In this document: in pieces, positions 9,495-17,690 of the stretch | Layout: each line of letters starts with the position of its first letter | How positions within the stretch are numbered: position 1 is the first letter of the stretch | Assembly (NCBI GenBank): GCA_002027195.1 | Contig: MWJO01000050.1 | Location: 1 to 55,369, forward strand | Reading direction: 5' to 3' | DNA length: 55,369 bases | From: Streptomyces sp. GKU 895 | Lineage (GTDB): Bacteria; Actinomycetota; Actinomycetes; Streptomycetales; Streptomycetaceae | Made by a program: the position numbers and the translations under genes | The notes under the pieces: generated by a model | What the model saw: the letters and a program-made list of their open reading frames with translations, nothing else | Told to the model about the DNA's origin: nothing | Databases searched by the model: none

Positions 9495-10400
9495 TCAGCC
9501 GGGCACCGCCATCCATTCCGGCAGCGCCTCGGTCCGCCCCACCCACTCGGCAGGCGGCGCTCCCGCCTTCCCCGAGGCGACGATGCCGCCCACGATGGCG
9601 CAGGTCGTGTCCACGTCCCCACCGACCTGGGCGGTCGACCAGAACGCCTCCTCATAGTCACCGAGAGACCGGGCGGCCGACCAGATCGCGAACGGCACCG
9701 TGTCATGAGCCGTCGTACGCCGTCCGCAGCCCAGCACGGCCGCGACGGTGCTCGCGTCGCCGTAGTCGAGCATGTCCCTGGCACGGCGCAGACCCGCGCC
9801 GACGGCGGACTTCGGGACGAGCGCGACGACCCCGTCGAGGAGCTCCTCCGCAGTGGGCGGGCCACTGGGGGCCGCGACCAGCGAGGCCGCCGCGGCGACC
9901 GCCATGGCACCGACCACGGCCTCGCGGTGCTGGTGCGTGGGGTAGGCGGAGATCTCCGCCTGGTGGGTCGCCTGCTCCGGGTCGTCCGCGTACCAGGCGC
10001 CCAACGGGGCGATCCGCATCGCGGCGCCGTTGCCCCAGGACCCTTGTCCGTTGAAGAGTCCGGCGGCGAGCTCACGCCAGTCGCCGCCCTCGCGGACCAG
10101 TCGCAGGAGGCGATTGACCGCCGGGCCGTAGCCGCGGTCGAAGTCGTGGTGATGGGCGAAGGACTGCGCGAGCGCGTCCTGGTCGATGCGGTGGTGGGCG
10201 GCCAGGACGGCCACCACGGAGCAGGCCATTTCGGTGTCGTCCGTCCACTGCCAGGGCTCGGACGGCAGCTCGCGGCGCTTGAGCAGCGGGTAGTTCACCG
10301 GCACGAAGAACTGTGAGCCGAGCGCGTCCCCCACCGCGAGCCCGCGCAGGCTGGACAGGGCGCGGTCCAGGCGCCTGTCGGGAGAGGAGTCAGCGGTCAT
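9495..10400 (-). CDS. ADP-ribosylglycohydrolase (DraG/ARH) family protein
   Basis: 301 residues. GLAVGDALGSQF near residue 20, WTDDTEM near residue 50, GNGAAMRIAPLG, and GGDVDTTCAIVGGIVASG near the C terminus are the metal-binding motifs of DraG-type hydrolases, which remove ADP-ribose from modified targets using two Mg ions. Its start is 12 bases after the stop of the histidine phosphatase gene, so the two are probably co-transcribed. The target (protein or nucleic acid) is not evident. The frame is intact and the motif residues are present, so activity is likely. Confidence 0.88.
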   Translation of the reverse strand: MTADSSPDRRLDRALSSLRGLAVGDALGSQFFVPVNYPLLKRRELPSEPWQWTDDTEMACSVVAVLAAHHRIDQDALAQSFAHHHDFDRGYGPAVNRLLRLVREGGDWRELAAGLFNGQGSWGNGAAMRIAPLGAWYADDPEQATHQAEISAYPTHQHREAVVGAMAVAAAASLVAAPSGPPTAEELLDGVVALVPKSAVGAGLRRARDMLDYGDASTVAAVLGCGRRTTAHDTVPFAIWSAARSLGDYEEAFWSTAQVGGDVDTTCAIVGGIVASGKAGAPPAEWVGRTEALPEWMAVPG

Positions 10401-10412
10401 CGCTCTGCCACT

Positions 10413-11072
10413 CTATCCGGTGATCCCGTACGGTTCCGGATCTCGCCAGCGGTCAAAGGGCCGGTCAAGGGCGTACCGGCCGTCGTCACCGAGAACGAGC
10501 ATCCGCATCTCGGCGTTCCCTGGATTCGACAGCGACTCGAATTCCGCCACGCTCCAGTGGAACCAGCGCATGCAGAACAGGCGCATGGCCAGGCCATGGG
10601 TCACCAGCAGGACGTTCGGTGGATGGTCGGGGGCCTCGAAGCTGCGGAAGAGACTCTCCAGGAATCCGCCGACCCGGTCGTAGACATCGGCGCCGGACTC
10701 ACCCTGAGCGAAGCGGTAGAAGAAGTGACCGTACGCGTCCCGATAGGCCTTCTGCAGCTGTACGTCGTCGCGGTCCTGCCAGTTCCCCCAGTCCTGCTCG
10801 CGCAGTCGCGGCTCCTCACGCACGCGTACCTGCTCGGGGTCGAGGTGGAAGGCGCGGAAGGTCTCATGGGTGCGGCGGTACGGCGACACGTAGACGCTGA
10901 CGCGTTCGCGGCCGAATATCTCGCGCAGCCGTTTTCCCGTCTCCTCCGCCTGCTGCCAGCCCCGCTCGGTCAGCGCCAACGCGTGGTCGGGCTCACGCTC
11001 GTACACGGTGTCATCAACATTGCCCGTTGACTCGCCGTGCCGGACAAGGACGATGCGCCGTGGTCGTGCCAT
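10413..11072 (-). CDS. Histidine phosphatase (phosphoglycerate mutase-like) family protein
   Basis: 219 residues. RHGEST near residue 11 holds the catalytic His and Arg, YVSPYRRTHET the second Arg, and LLVTHGLAMR the second His. These mark a cytoplasmic phosphatase or mutase-fold enzyme. The substrate is not predictable from sequence. It is the first gene of a likely two-gene unit with the ADP-ribosylglycohydrolase. The ATG at 11072 encodes MARPRRIVLVRHGE, so the family begins almost at once and the start is secure. Confidence 0.9.
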   Translation of the reverse strand: MARPRRIVLVRHGESTGNVDDTVYEREPDHALALTERGWQQAEETGKRLREIFGRERVSVYVSPYRRTHETFRAFHLDPEQVRVREEPRLREQDWGNWQDRDDVQLQKAYRDAYGHFFYRFAQGESGADVYDRVGGFLESLFRSFEAPDHPPNVLLVTHGLAMRLFCMRWFHWSVAEFESLSNPGNAEMRMLVLGDDGRYALDRPFDRWRDPEPYGITG

Positions 11073-11191
11073 GCCAAAACCCTAGATCGGGTCAGGCCTG
11101 AACGAGCACCCGTACGGCCTCCATACGGCGTAGGTCACACATTTCCTGCACCACAGGCCTCACAACGACTCACGCGCGGCGCGTCCGGATC

Positions 11192-11797
11192 TCAGACCGT
11201 CCAGGTCGGTTCGAGCTCCACGATGTCTCCGGTGAGTGCGGCCACGTCGGCCTCGAGCTGGGCCCGCAGAGCCAGCCGCTCGACACGTTCCGTGCGGTAC
11301 TTGCCGTGCTCGGCGGCCGACTTCCACATCGACAGGACGAGGAACTCGTGGCCCGGTGCCTCGCCGAACAGGCCGCGGATCATGCCGGGCGAGCCGGCCA
11401 TCGCCGGGTTCCAGACCTTCTCCTGCATCAGCGTGAAGTGCTCGGCCCGTTCCTCGTGGACCCGGCAGTGCGCGACGCGCACCAGGTCGGCGTCGGTGAA
11501 GCGCGGCTCGAAGCCCGTCTTCACGTCGAAGCGATAGTCGAAGAGCTTGACCTGCGCGTCCTTGAACGTGCCTGACTGTGCGGATGCCAGCCGGTCGTGG
11601 GAGCGGGCCATGAAGGAGTCGTAGAACGAACGGCTCTCCCAGAAGGAGAAGATGTGCGCCACTCCGGTCCGCCCCCGGCTCCAGCCTCCGCCCTGTCCCC
11701 GAAACCCCGGCTCACCGAGTAGCCCCGCCCACTTTCGCTGCCCCCGCTCGAAGCCGCGGCGGTCCACCACGGTGCAGCGAATCCACTTGACCAGCAC
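11192..11797 (-). CDS. YdbC/DUF4937-type ABM-like protein
   Basis: About 201 residues. Two ferredoxin-like (dimeric alpha/beta barrel) halves are suggested: MLVKWIRCTVVDRRGFERG with WSRGRTGVAHIFSFWES, then VRVAHCRVHEERAEHFTLM with FLVLSMWKSAAEHGKYRTER. The repeat of a Trp/Ser strand followed by a helix is typical of antibiotic-biosynthesis-monooxygenase-like folds. The GTG at 11797 is chosen because the conserved LVKWIRC starts there; an upstream extension in frame is Arg-rich and unlikely. Function unknown. It is divergent from the TerD gene. Confidence 0.7.
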   Translation of the reverse strand: MLVKWIRCTVVDRRGFERGQRKWAGLLGEPGFRGQGGGWSRGRTGVAHIFSFWESRSFYDSFMARSHDRLASAQSGTFKDAQVKLFDYRFDVKTGFEPRFTDADLVRVAHCRVHEERAEHFTLMQEKVWNPAMAGSPGMIRGLFGEAPGHEFLVLSMWKSAAEHGKYRTERVERLALRAQLEADVAALTGDIVELEPTWTV

Positions 11798-11945
11798 CGC
11801 GCCATCGTAAGGCCAGGCAGCGTGGCGTCGGTCACGCTCCGGCGTAGATCTCTCCCGCGCGGGGTGGCGAGCGCGTGGCAGGATGGACAACCGGCCCTGA
11901 CCTCAAGGCAGTTCGGGCCGCGACACACGGGGAAGGGGAAGCCTG

Positions 11946-12479
11946 GTGAACGGCCTCAACAAGGGGATCCGCAAGGTCGAAGTCGCGCTGAAGTGGGACC
12001 CGAGTCCCGCGGGCCACGCGGCCACCGACCTCGACATCGTCGCCGCGCCCTACCCGGCGAGCGACCCGTACGGCCCCCCTGGTTACGTGGTGCACTTCGA
12101 CAGCCGCTCCCCGGACGGCACCATGTACCTCAACCGGGACAGCAAGGACGGCAAGGGCTTCGGCTGGGACGAGGTCATGACGCTGGAGCTCGACCGGCTC
12201 GACAGCCGGTACGCGCGCGTGGTGGTCGGCGTCGTCATCCAGCAGCGTTCCGAGGAGCGTACGTTCGTCGGCGTGGCCAACCCGGGACTGCGCATCCGTG
12301 AGGGCTACACCGTCCTGACCGAGGACAACTTCGGCACGGTGCTCGGGGCCACGGCGGCGACCGTCGCGGAGTTCGTCCGGGACGGCTCCGGGACCTGGGA
12401 GTTCCGTCCGGGAATCCATGGCTTCGAGGACGATCCCGCGGGGTTCACCTCGGCCATGGGGAAGGCGCATCAGCCCTGA
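11946..12479 (+). CDS. TerD-family (tellurium resistance/stress) protein
   Basis: 177 residues, cytoplasmic. VEVALKWDPSPAG, ATDLDIVAAPY, the Asp-rich FGWDEVMTLELDRL region and FVGVANPGLRIREGYTVL match TerD-type Ca-binding beta-sandwich proteins, abundant in Streptomyces. GTG at 11946 follows GGGGAAGGGGAAG. It stands alone here, without the rest of a ter operon. The role (stress, membrane or signalling) is not set by sequence. Confidence 0.85.
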   Translation: MNGLNKGIRKVEVALKWDPSPAGHAATDLDIVAAPYPASDPYGPPGYVVHFDSRSPDGTMYLNRDSKDGKGFGWDEVMTLELDRLDSRYARVVVGVVIQQRSEERTFVGVANPGLRIREGYTVLTEDNFGTVLGATAATVAEFVRDGSGTWEFRPGIHGFEDDPAGFTSAMGKAHQP

Positions 12480-12539
12480 CCTCGCGGTCGGCGGACACGC
12501 AAGAGCACGCCGTCACGCAAGAGCACGCCGACATGCAAG

Positions 12540-12571
12540 GGGCGGTGGAACCGGAACCGGCCCCACCGCCC
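12540..12571. terminator. Terminator between convergent terD-like gene and nrdJ
   Basis: GGGCGGTGG pairs with CCACCGCCC (9 bp, loop 14) in the 117-base gap between converging genes. The same gap holds a roughly 19-bp direct repeat (CACGCAAGAGCACGCCG, two copies from about 12496). Confidence 0.6.
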
Positions 12572-12596
12572 TCACATGTCACTCACGCGTGAGCGA

Positions 12597-15491
12597 TCAA
12601 CTGCAGCCACTGGTCGAGCCGCAGCCCTCGCAGATGTAGCAGGAACCGGCCCGCTGCATCTTCGTACCGCAGGAGAAGCACAGCGGGGCGTCGGCCTGGA
12701 TGCCCAGCTGCATCTCCACCAGCTCGGCGCTGGTGTGGGCCTGCTTCGGGGCGGGCTTGGCCGCCTCGACCTCCGCCTTGGGCGTGGCGACGGCCTTCAG
12801 CTCCTGAGCGCGCGGCGCCGACTGGGCCAGGCCCTCGACGTCGACCTCGTCCTCGGTCGGCTCGTAGGAACCGGTCTCGAGGTGACGCTGACGCTCCTCG
12901 GCGGAGTGGATGCCGAGCGCGGAGCGCGTCTCGAACGGCAGGAAGTCCAGCGCCAGGCGGCGGAAGATGTAGTCGACGATCGACTGCGCCATCCGCACGT
13001 CCGGGTCGTCCGTCATGCCGGCCGGCTCGAAGCGCATGTTCGTGAACTTCGAGACGTACGTCTCGAGCGGCACGCCGTACTGCAGACCGACCGAAACCGC
13101 GATGGAGAAGGCGTCCATCATGCCCGCGAGGGTGGAGCCCTGCTTCGACATCTTCAGGAAGACCTCGCCGAGACCGTCGTCCGGGTAGGAGTTGGCGGTC
13201 ATGTAGCCCTCGGCGCCGCCGACCGTGAAGGACGTCGTGATGCCGGGACGGCCCTTGGGGAGGCGCTTGCGGACCGGGCGGTACTCGACGACCTTCTCGA
13301 CCGTCTCGCGGATGGTCGCCTCGGCCTTGGCGGTGACCTCGGCCTTCTCCTTCTCCTTGGTCTTGGCGGAGAGGGGCTGGCCGACCTTGCAGTTGTCGCG
13401 GTAGATGGCGAGCGCCTTGACGCCCATCTTCCAGGCCTCGAAGTAGATCTCCTCGACCTCCTCGACGGTCGCCGATTCCGGCATGTTGACCGTCTTGGAC
13501 AGGGCGCCGGAGATCCAGGGCTGGATCGCGGCCATCATGCGGACGTGGCCCATCGCGGAGATGGAGCGCTCGCCCATGGCGCAGTCGAAGACCTCGTAGT
13601 GCTCGTGCTTGAGGCCGGGAGCGTCGACGACATTGCCGTGCTCGGCGATGTGGGCGACGATCGCCTCGATCTGCTCCTCCTGGTAGCCCAGGCGGCGCAG
13701 GGCCTGCGGGACGGTACCGTTGACGATCTGCATCGAGCCGCCGCCGACCAGCTTCTTGAACTTGACCAGCGCGAGGTCGGGCTCAAGGCCGGTGGTGTCG
13801 CAGGACATGGCGAGACCGATGGTGCCGGTCGGAGCGATGACGGACGCCTGCGAGTTACGGAAACCGTTCTTCTCACCGAGACGCAGCACGTCCTGCCAGG
13901 CCTCCGTGGCGGCGGCCCAGATCGGCGTGTCCAGGTCGTCCATGCGGACGGCCTTGGTGTTCTCGTCGGCGTGCTGCTTCATGACGCGCAGGTGCGGCTG
14001 CGCGTTGCGGGCGTAGCCGTCGTACGGGCCGACGACCGCGGCGAGTTCGGCGGAACGCCGGTACGACGTGCCGGTCATCAGGGAGGTGATGGCGCCGGCG
14101 AGGGCACGGCCGCCGTCGGAGTCGTAGGCGTGACCGGTCGCCATCAGCAGGGCGCCGAGGTTGGCGTAGCCGATGCCGAGCTGGCGGAACGCGCGCGTGT
14201 TCTCACCGATCTTCTGCGTCGGGAAGTCCGCGAAGCAGATGGAGATGTCCATCGCGGTGATGACGAGCTCGACGACCTTGGAGAAGCGCTCGACGTCGAA
14301 GGACTGGTGGCCCTTGCCGTCGTCCTTGAGGAACTTCATCAGGTTCAGCGAGGCGAGGTTGCAGGACGTGTTGTCCAGGTGCATGTACTCGCTGCACGGG
14401 TTCGAGCCGTTGATACGGCCGGACTCCGGGCACGTGTGCCAGTGGTTGATGGTGTCGTCGTACTGGATGCCCGGGTCGGCGCAGGCCCAGGCGGCCTCGG
14501 CCATCTTGCGGAACAGGGCCTTGGCGTCAACCTCTTCGATGACCTCACCGGTCATCCGCGCGCGGAGGCCGAACTTGCCGCCCTGCTCGACGGCCTTCAT
14601 GAACTCGTCGTTCACGCGGACCGAGTTGTTGGCGTTCTGGTACTGGACGGAGGTGATGTCCTCGCCGCCCAGGTCCATGTCGAAGCCCGCGTCACGCAGG
14701 GCGCGGATCTTCTCCTCTTCCTTCACCTTGGTCTCGATGAAGTCCTCGATGTCGGGGTGGTCGACGTCGAGGATGACCATCTTGGCCGCGCGGCGGGTGG
14801 CGCCACCGGACTTGATGGTGCCCGCGGAGGCGTCGGCACCGCGCATGAAGGAGACGGGCCCCGAGGCGTTGCCGCCGGAGGACAGCAGCTCCTTGGAGGA
14901 GCGGATCCGGGAGAGGTTCAGGCCGGCACCGGAGCCGCCCTTGAAGATCATGCCCTCTTCCTTGTACCAGTCGAGGATCGACTCCATGGAGTCGTCGACG
15001 GCCAGGATGAAGCAGGCGGAGACCTGCTGCGGCTGGGGCGTACCGACGTTGAACCACACGGGGCTGTTGAAGCTGAAGATCTGGTGCAGGAGGGCGTACG
15101 CCAGCTCGTGCTCGAAGATCTCGGCGTCGGCGGGCGAGGCGAAGTACTTGTAGTCCTCGCCGGCCTTCCGGTACGTCTTCACGATGCGGTCGATCAGCTG
15201 CTTGAGGCCGGTCTCGCGCTGCGGGGTGCCCACGGCACCGCGGAAGTACTTGCTGGTGACGATGTTGACCGCGTTCACCGACCAGAAGTCGGGGAACTCG
15301 ACGCCACGCTGCTCGAAGTTGACCGAGCCGTCGCGCCAGTTGGTCATGACGACGTCACGACGCTCCCACTGGACCTCGTCGTACGGGTGCACGCCGGGGG
15401 TGGTGTGGATGCGCTCGATACGCAGCCCCTTGGTGGCCTTGGCGCCCTTGGCTCGGGAACCTCGTGCCGGACCGCTCGCCGTCTCTGTCAT
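12597..15491 (-). CDS. nrdJ: Vitamin B12-dependent (class II) ribonucleotide reductase
   Basis: 964 residues. Reduces ribonucleotides to deoxyribonucleotides with adenosylcobalamin, so it works with or without oxygen. FNSPVWFNVGTPQP opens the barrel, NPCSEY carries an active-site Cys, and PTGTIGLAMSCDTTG and MPESATVEEVEEIY are conserved. The C terminus has the redox/zinc tail CFSCGTKM...CYICEGCGS. The ATG at 15491 follows GGGAGG; the track of upstream codons is not conserved-looking. It follows nrdR (163-base gap), the known nrdRJ arrangement of Streptomyces, and is under NrdR control. I see no cobalamin riboswitch; in Streptomyces that lies at nrdAB. Confidence 0.96.
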   Translation of the reverse strand: MTETASGPARGSRAKGAKATKGLRIERIHTTPGVHPYDEVQWERRDVVMTNWRDGSVNFEQRGVEFPDFWSVNAVNIVTSKYFRGAVGTPQRETGLKQLIDRIVKTYRKAGEDYKYFASPADAEIFEHELAYALLHQIFSFNSPVWFNVGTPQPQQVSACFILAVDDSMESILDWYKEEGMIFKGGSGAGLNLSRIRSSKELLSSGGNASGPVSFMRGADASAGTIKSGGATRRAAKMVILDVDHPDIEDFIETKVKEEEKIRALRDAGFDMDLGGEDITSVQYQNANNSVRVNDEFMKAVEQGGKFGLRARMTGEVIEEVDAKALFRKMAEAAWACADPGIQYDDTINHWHTCPESGRINGSNPCSEYMHLDNTSCNLASLNLMKFLKDDGKGHQSFDVERFSKVVELVITAMDISICFADFPTQKIGENTRAFRQLGIGYANLGALLMATGHAYDSDGGRALAGAITSLMTGTSYRRSAELAAVVGPYDGYARNAQPHLRVMKQHADENTKAVRMDDLDTPIWAAATEAWQDVLRLGEKNGFRNSQASVIAPTGTIGLAMSCDTTGLEPDLALVKFKKLVGGGSMQIVNGTVPQALRRLGYQEEQIEAIVAHIAEHGNVVDAPGLKHEHYEVFDCAMGERSISAMGHVRMMAAIQPWISGALSKTVNMPESATVEEVEEIYFEAWKMGVKALAIYRDNCKVGQPLSAKTKEKEKAEVTAKAEATIRETVEKVVEYRPVRKRLPKGRPGITTSFTVGGAEGYMTANSYPDDGLGEVFLKMSKQGSTLAGMMDAFSIAVSVGLQYGVPLETYVSKFTNMRFEPAGMTDDPDVRMAQSIVDYIFRRLALDFLPFETRSALGIHSAEERQRHLETGSYEPTEDEVDVEGLAQSAPRAQELKAVATPKAEVEAAKPAPKQAHTSAELVEMQLGIQADAPLCFSCGTKMQRAGSCYICEGCGSTSGCS

Positions 15492-15654
15492 GCCGCCTCC
15501 CTGGTACGGGCGAAAACGCCCTGAAGTGCCCCGATGTTCCCGTGGCACGATGTTCTGTCTTGTATTGCGGGCACCCACTCGCTACCGCCCGCAACAGGTC
15601 TTCGTCGCCGCCGTCCGGCCGACCCGGTCTCCGACGACCGGGCCGCCCCACTGA

Positions 15655-16197
15655 TCAGTCGGCGGCACCCGCGGGCTCGGGGACCGATACGGCCTCTCCC
15701 GACCCGCGGTCGTCTTCCTGGCTCCCCACGTCCGCGTCCACGTCGGGACGCCCCGTCGCCTCCCTCAGTTCCGCGATCGCGGCCTCGAAGTCCTCGAGCG
15801 AGTCGAACGCCCGGTAGACGGAGGCGAATCGCAGATATGCGACGAGATCGAGCTCCTGCAACGGGCCGAGTATGGCCAGCCCCACGTCATGGGTGGTCAG
15901 CTCGGCGCTTCCGGTGGCCCGCACCGCCTCCTCGACCCGCTGGCCGAGCTGGGCGAGAGCGTCCTCGGTGACAGGCCGTCCCTGGCACGCCTTGCGCACG
16001 CCGTTGATGACCTTGGTACGACTGAAAGGCTCGGTGACTCCGGACCGCTTGACCACCATGAGCGAACACGTCTCCACGGTCGTGAAACGACGGGAGCAGT
16101 CCGGACACTGGCGGCGCCTGCGGATCGACGTGCCGTCGTCGGTCGTACGACTGTCGACGACGCGGCTGTCGGGGTGCCTGCAGAAGGGGCAGTGCAT
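15655..16197 (-). CDS. nrdR: Transcriptional repressor NrdR
   Basis: 180 residues. N-terminal zinc ribbon (CPFC at 3-6, CPDC at about 31-34) that binds DNA, then an ATP-cone domain (MVVKRSGVTEPFSRTKVI onward) that senses ATP/dATP and sets oligomer state. It represses ribonucleotide reductase operons when dATP is high. It is the first gene of nrdR-nrdJ and should repress itself through the paired boxes upstream. The C-terminal acidic tail (DVDADVGSQEDD) is longer than in E. coli NrdR but usual in actinomycetes. Confidence 0.96.
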   Translation of the reverse strand: MHCPFCRHPDSRVVDSRTTDDGTSIRRRRQCPDCSRRFTTVETCSLMVVKRSGVTEPFSRTKVINGVRKACQGRPVTEDALAQLGQRVEEAVRATGSAELTTHDVGLAILGPLQELDLVAYLRFASVYRAFDSLEDFEAAIAELREATGRPDVDADVGSQEDDRGSGEAVSVPEPAGAAD

Positions 16198-16305
16198 GAA
16201 CTCCCAACCCTCCTCACAGCAGACTCAATAGCCTCGCTGGGGCCCATGGGCCCCTCGAAGCAGCCCCAAGCATAGGCGATCTCAGAGGCCGTGAAGACCC
16301 GGGGG

Positions 16306-16346
16306 ACCACAACTTCTGGGCTGCTGTAGCAATCCAAGCACTAGAT
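16306..16346 (-). promoter_or_regulatory. Pair of predicted NrdR boxes
   Basis: On the minus strand ATCTAGTGCT (16346-16337) and AAGTTGTGGT (16315-16306) share the right half GTG-T of NrdR boxes. They are spaced exactly 31 bases start to start, three helical turns, the spacing known for functional NrdR box pairs. They lie 110-150 bases before nrdR. Confidence 0.7.
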
Positions 16347-16349
16347 GTA

Positions 16350-16680
16350 GGGATCGTCACCGCAAACACGCCGTACGCGCGTGTTGCTCTCGTATTGGCA
16401 TGTGCCGTATGCCCGAGGCACCCCGCGGGACATGGCCGTGCACAGGCGTACCGCTGCGGCGCATGCGGAGATACCGTGGGCGCCACACGGAGAGTGCGTG
16501 GGACTCCCGCGCAGATGAGGGCCGCATCCCGGTTGACGGGACGCCGGATGGCAGACTGGGTCAACAACCCACGAGGTCATCACCCGGCGGTGAAGAGTAC
16601 AACAAAGGGCCCTTTTGTCCGCCAGGCGCCGCGTTGGCTATACACCCAGGCACATGATCACGTCAGGTGAACCGGACTTT
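16350..16680. other. Divergent nrdR/lexA promoter region
   Basis: Gene-free. At 16602-16618 ACAAAGGG and CCCTTTTGT form a near-perfect palindrome centred on GGGCCC. Short open frames on both strands contain Cys pairs (for example CAVC...CGAC from 16395 on the plus strand), but they lack a ribosome site and overlap each other, so none is called. Confidence 0.5.
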
Positions 16681-16685
16681 TTCAC

Positions 16686-16701
16686 TCGAACGTGTGTTTG
16701 G
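16686..16701 (+). promoter_or_regulatory. LexA-binding SOS box
   Basis: TCGAACGTGTGTTTGG closely fits the actinobacterial SOS consensus TCGAAC-N4-GTTCGA. It lies 60 bases before lexA, implying autoregulation. Confidence 0.85.
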
Positions 16702-16760
16702 CGCAACCTTTCGAAAGCAACTACCGTTGTCCAGCAGGGAGACCATCGAGAGGGGCCGAC

Positions 16761-17540
16761 GTGACCACCACCGCAGACAGTGCCACCATCACTGCCCAGG
16801 ACCGCTCCCAGGGCCGACTCGAGCCGGTGCATGCGATGAACGAAGCCGTGAATCCCGAGGGACACAAGCGCTCCCTGCCGGGCCGACCTCCAGGCATCCG
16901 CGCCGACAGCTCGGGACTCACCGACCGACAGCGCCGGGTGATCGAGGTCATCAGGGACTCCGTGCAGCGGCGCGGCTACCCGCCGTCCATGCGGGAGATC
17001 GGACAGGCTGTCGGCCTCTCCAGCACCTCCTCGGTCGCACACCAGCTCATGGCACTGGAGCGCAAGGGCTTCCTGCGCCGCGACCCGCACCGCCCGCGCG
17101 CGTACGAGGTGCGCGGCTCCGACCAGGCCGCCTCCGTGCAGCCCACGGACACCGCCGGCAAGCCCGCCGCGTCGTACGTCCCCCTCGTCGGCCGCATCGC
17201 CGCCGGTGGCCCGATCCTCGCGGAGGAGTCCGTCGAGGACGTCTTCCCTCTCCCGCGCCAGCTCGTCGGTGACGGTGAGCTGTTCGTCCTCAAGGTCGTC
17301 GGCGACTCCATGATCGAGGCCGCGATCTGCGACGGCGACTGGGTCACGGTCCGCCGCCAGCCCGTCGCCGAGAACGGCGACATCGTGGCCGCCATGCTCG
17401 ACGGCGAAGCCACCGTCAAGCGCTTCAAGCGCGAGGACGGCCACGTCTGGCTCCTCCCGCACAACGCGGCCTACGAGCCGATCCCCGGCGATGACGCGAC
17501 CATCCTCGGCAAGGTGGTGGCGGTGCTGCGCCGCGTGTGA
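16761..17540 (+). CDS. lexA: SOS repressor LexA
   Basis: 259 residues. Winged helix-turn-helix at about 53-117 (LTDRQRRVIEVI, PPSMREIGQAVGLSSTSSV), then the S24 self-cleaving domain. The scissile Ala148-Gly149 sits in RIAAGG, the catalytic Ser183 in GDSM, and Lys220 in ATVKRFK. RecA-stimulated cleavage lifts repression of DNA-repair genes. GTG at 16761 is chosen because GAGAGGGG precedes it and the SOS box would otherwise overlap the coding region. A roughly 50-residue N-terminal extension before the DNA-binding domain is usual in Streptomyces. It converges on the DinG-type helicase gene. Confidence 0.97.
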   Translation: MTTTADSATITAQDRSQGRLEPVHAMNEAVNPEGHKRSLPGRPPGIRADSSGLTDRQRRVIEVIRDSVQRRGYPPSMREIGQAVGLSSTSSVAHQLMALERKGFLRRDPHRPRAYEVRGSDQAASVQPTDTAGKPAASYVPLVGRIAAGGPILAEESVEDVFPLPRQLVGDGELFVLKVVGDSMIEAAICDGDWVTVRRQPVAENGDIVAAMLDGEATVKRFKREDGHVWLLPHNAAYEPIPGDDATILGKVVAVLRRV

Positions 17541-17644
17541 CGGCTGCGGCGGGCAGGCCCTTTCGAGGTCCGCCCCCTGACCGGGCCCCGGGACCCCTGC
17601 GCCGGTTCCGGGGCCCAGTGCTGTGCGCGTCTTCGGACGCCTGA

Positions 17645-17687
17645 GGCGTGTGTTTGTCCGGCCGTGCCGGCCGGACAAACACACGCC
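17645..17687. terminator. Bidirectional terminator, 20-bp perfect stem
   Basis: Bases 17645-17664 are fully complementary to 17668-17687 with a three-base TGC loop. The arm begins GGCGTGTGTTTGTCC. It lies between the convergent lexA and dinG-like stops and ends just four bases before the latter. Confidence 0.9.
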
Positions 17688-17690
17688 CTC

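Noticed and set aside
11946..12479. Complete ter tellurite-resistance operon
   Set aside because: Only a single TerD-type gene is present; neighbours are unrelated.
12576..15524. Long plus-strand open frame opposite nrdJ
   Set aside because: A mirror of the nrdJ codon pattern in high-GC DNA; the Gly/Val/Leu/Asp-rich product has no family features, while the minus strand gives a full ribonucleotide reductase.
15492..15654. Cobalamin riboswitch before nrdJ
   Set aside because: The 163-base nrdR-nrdJ gap is too short and lacks a B12-box-like sequence; nrdJ is expected to be transcribed from the nrdR promoter.
16395..16670. Small zinc-ribbon protein with CAVC and CGAC pairs between nrdR and lexA
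   Set aside because: No ribosome site, overlaps a minus-strand frame of similar quality, and covers the lexA promoter approach; probably chance.
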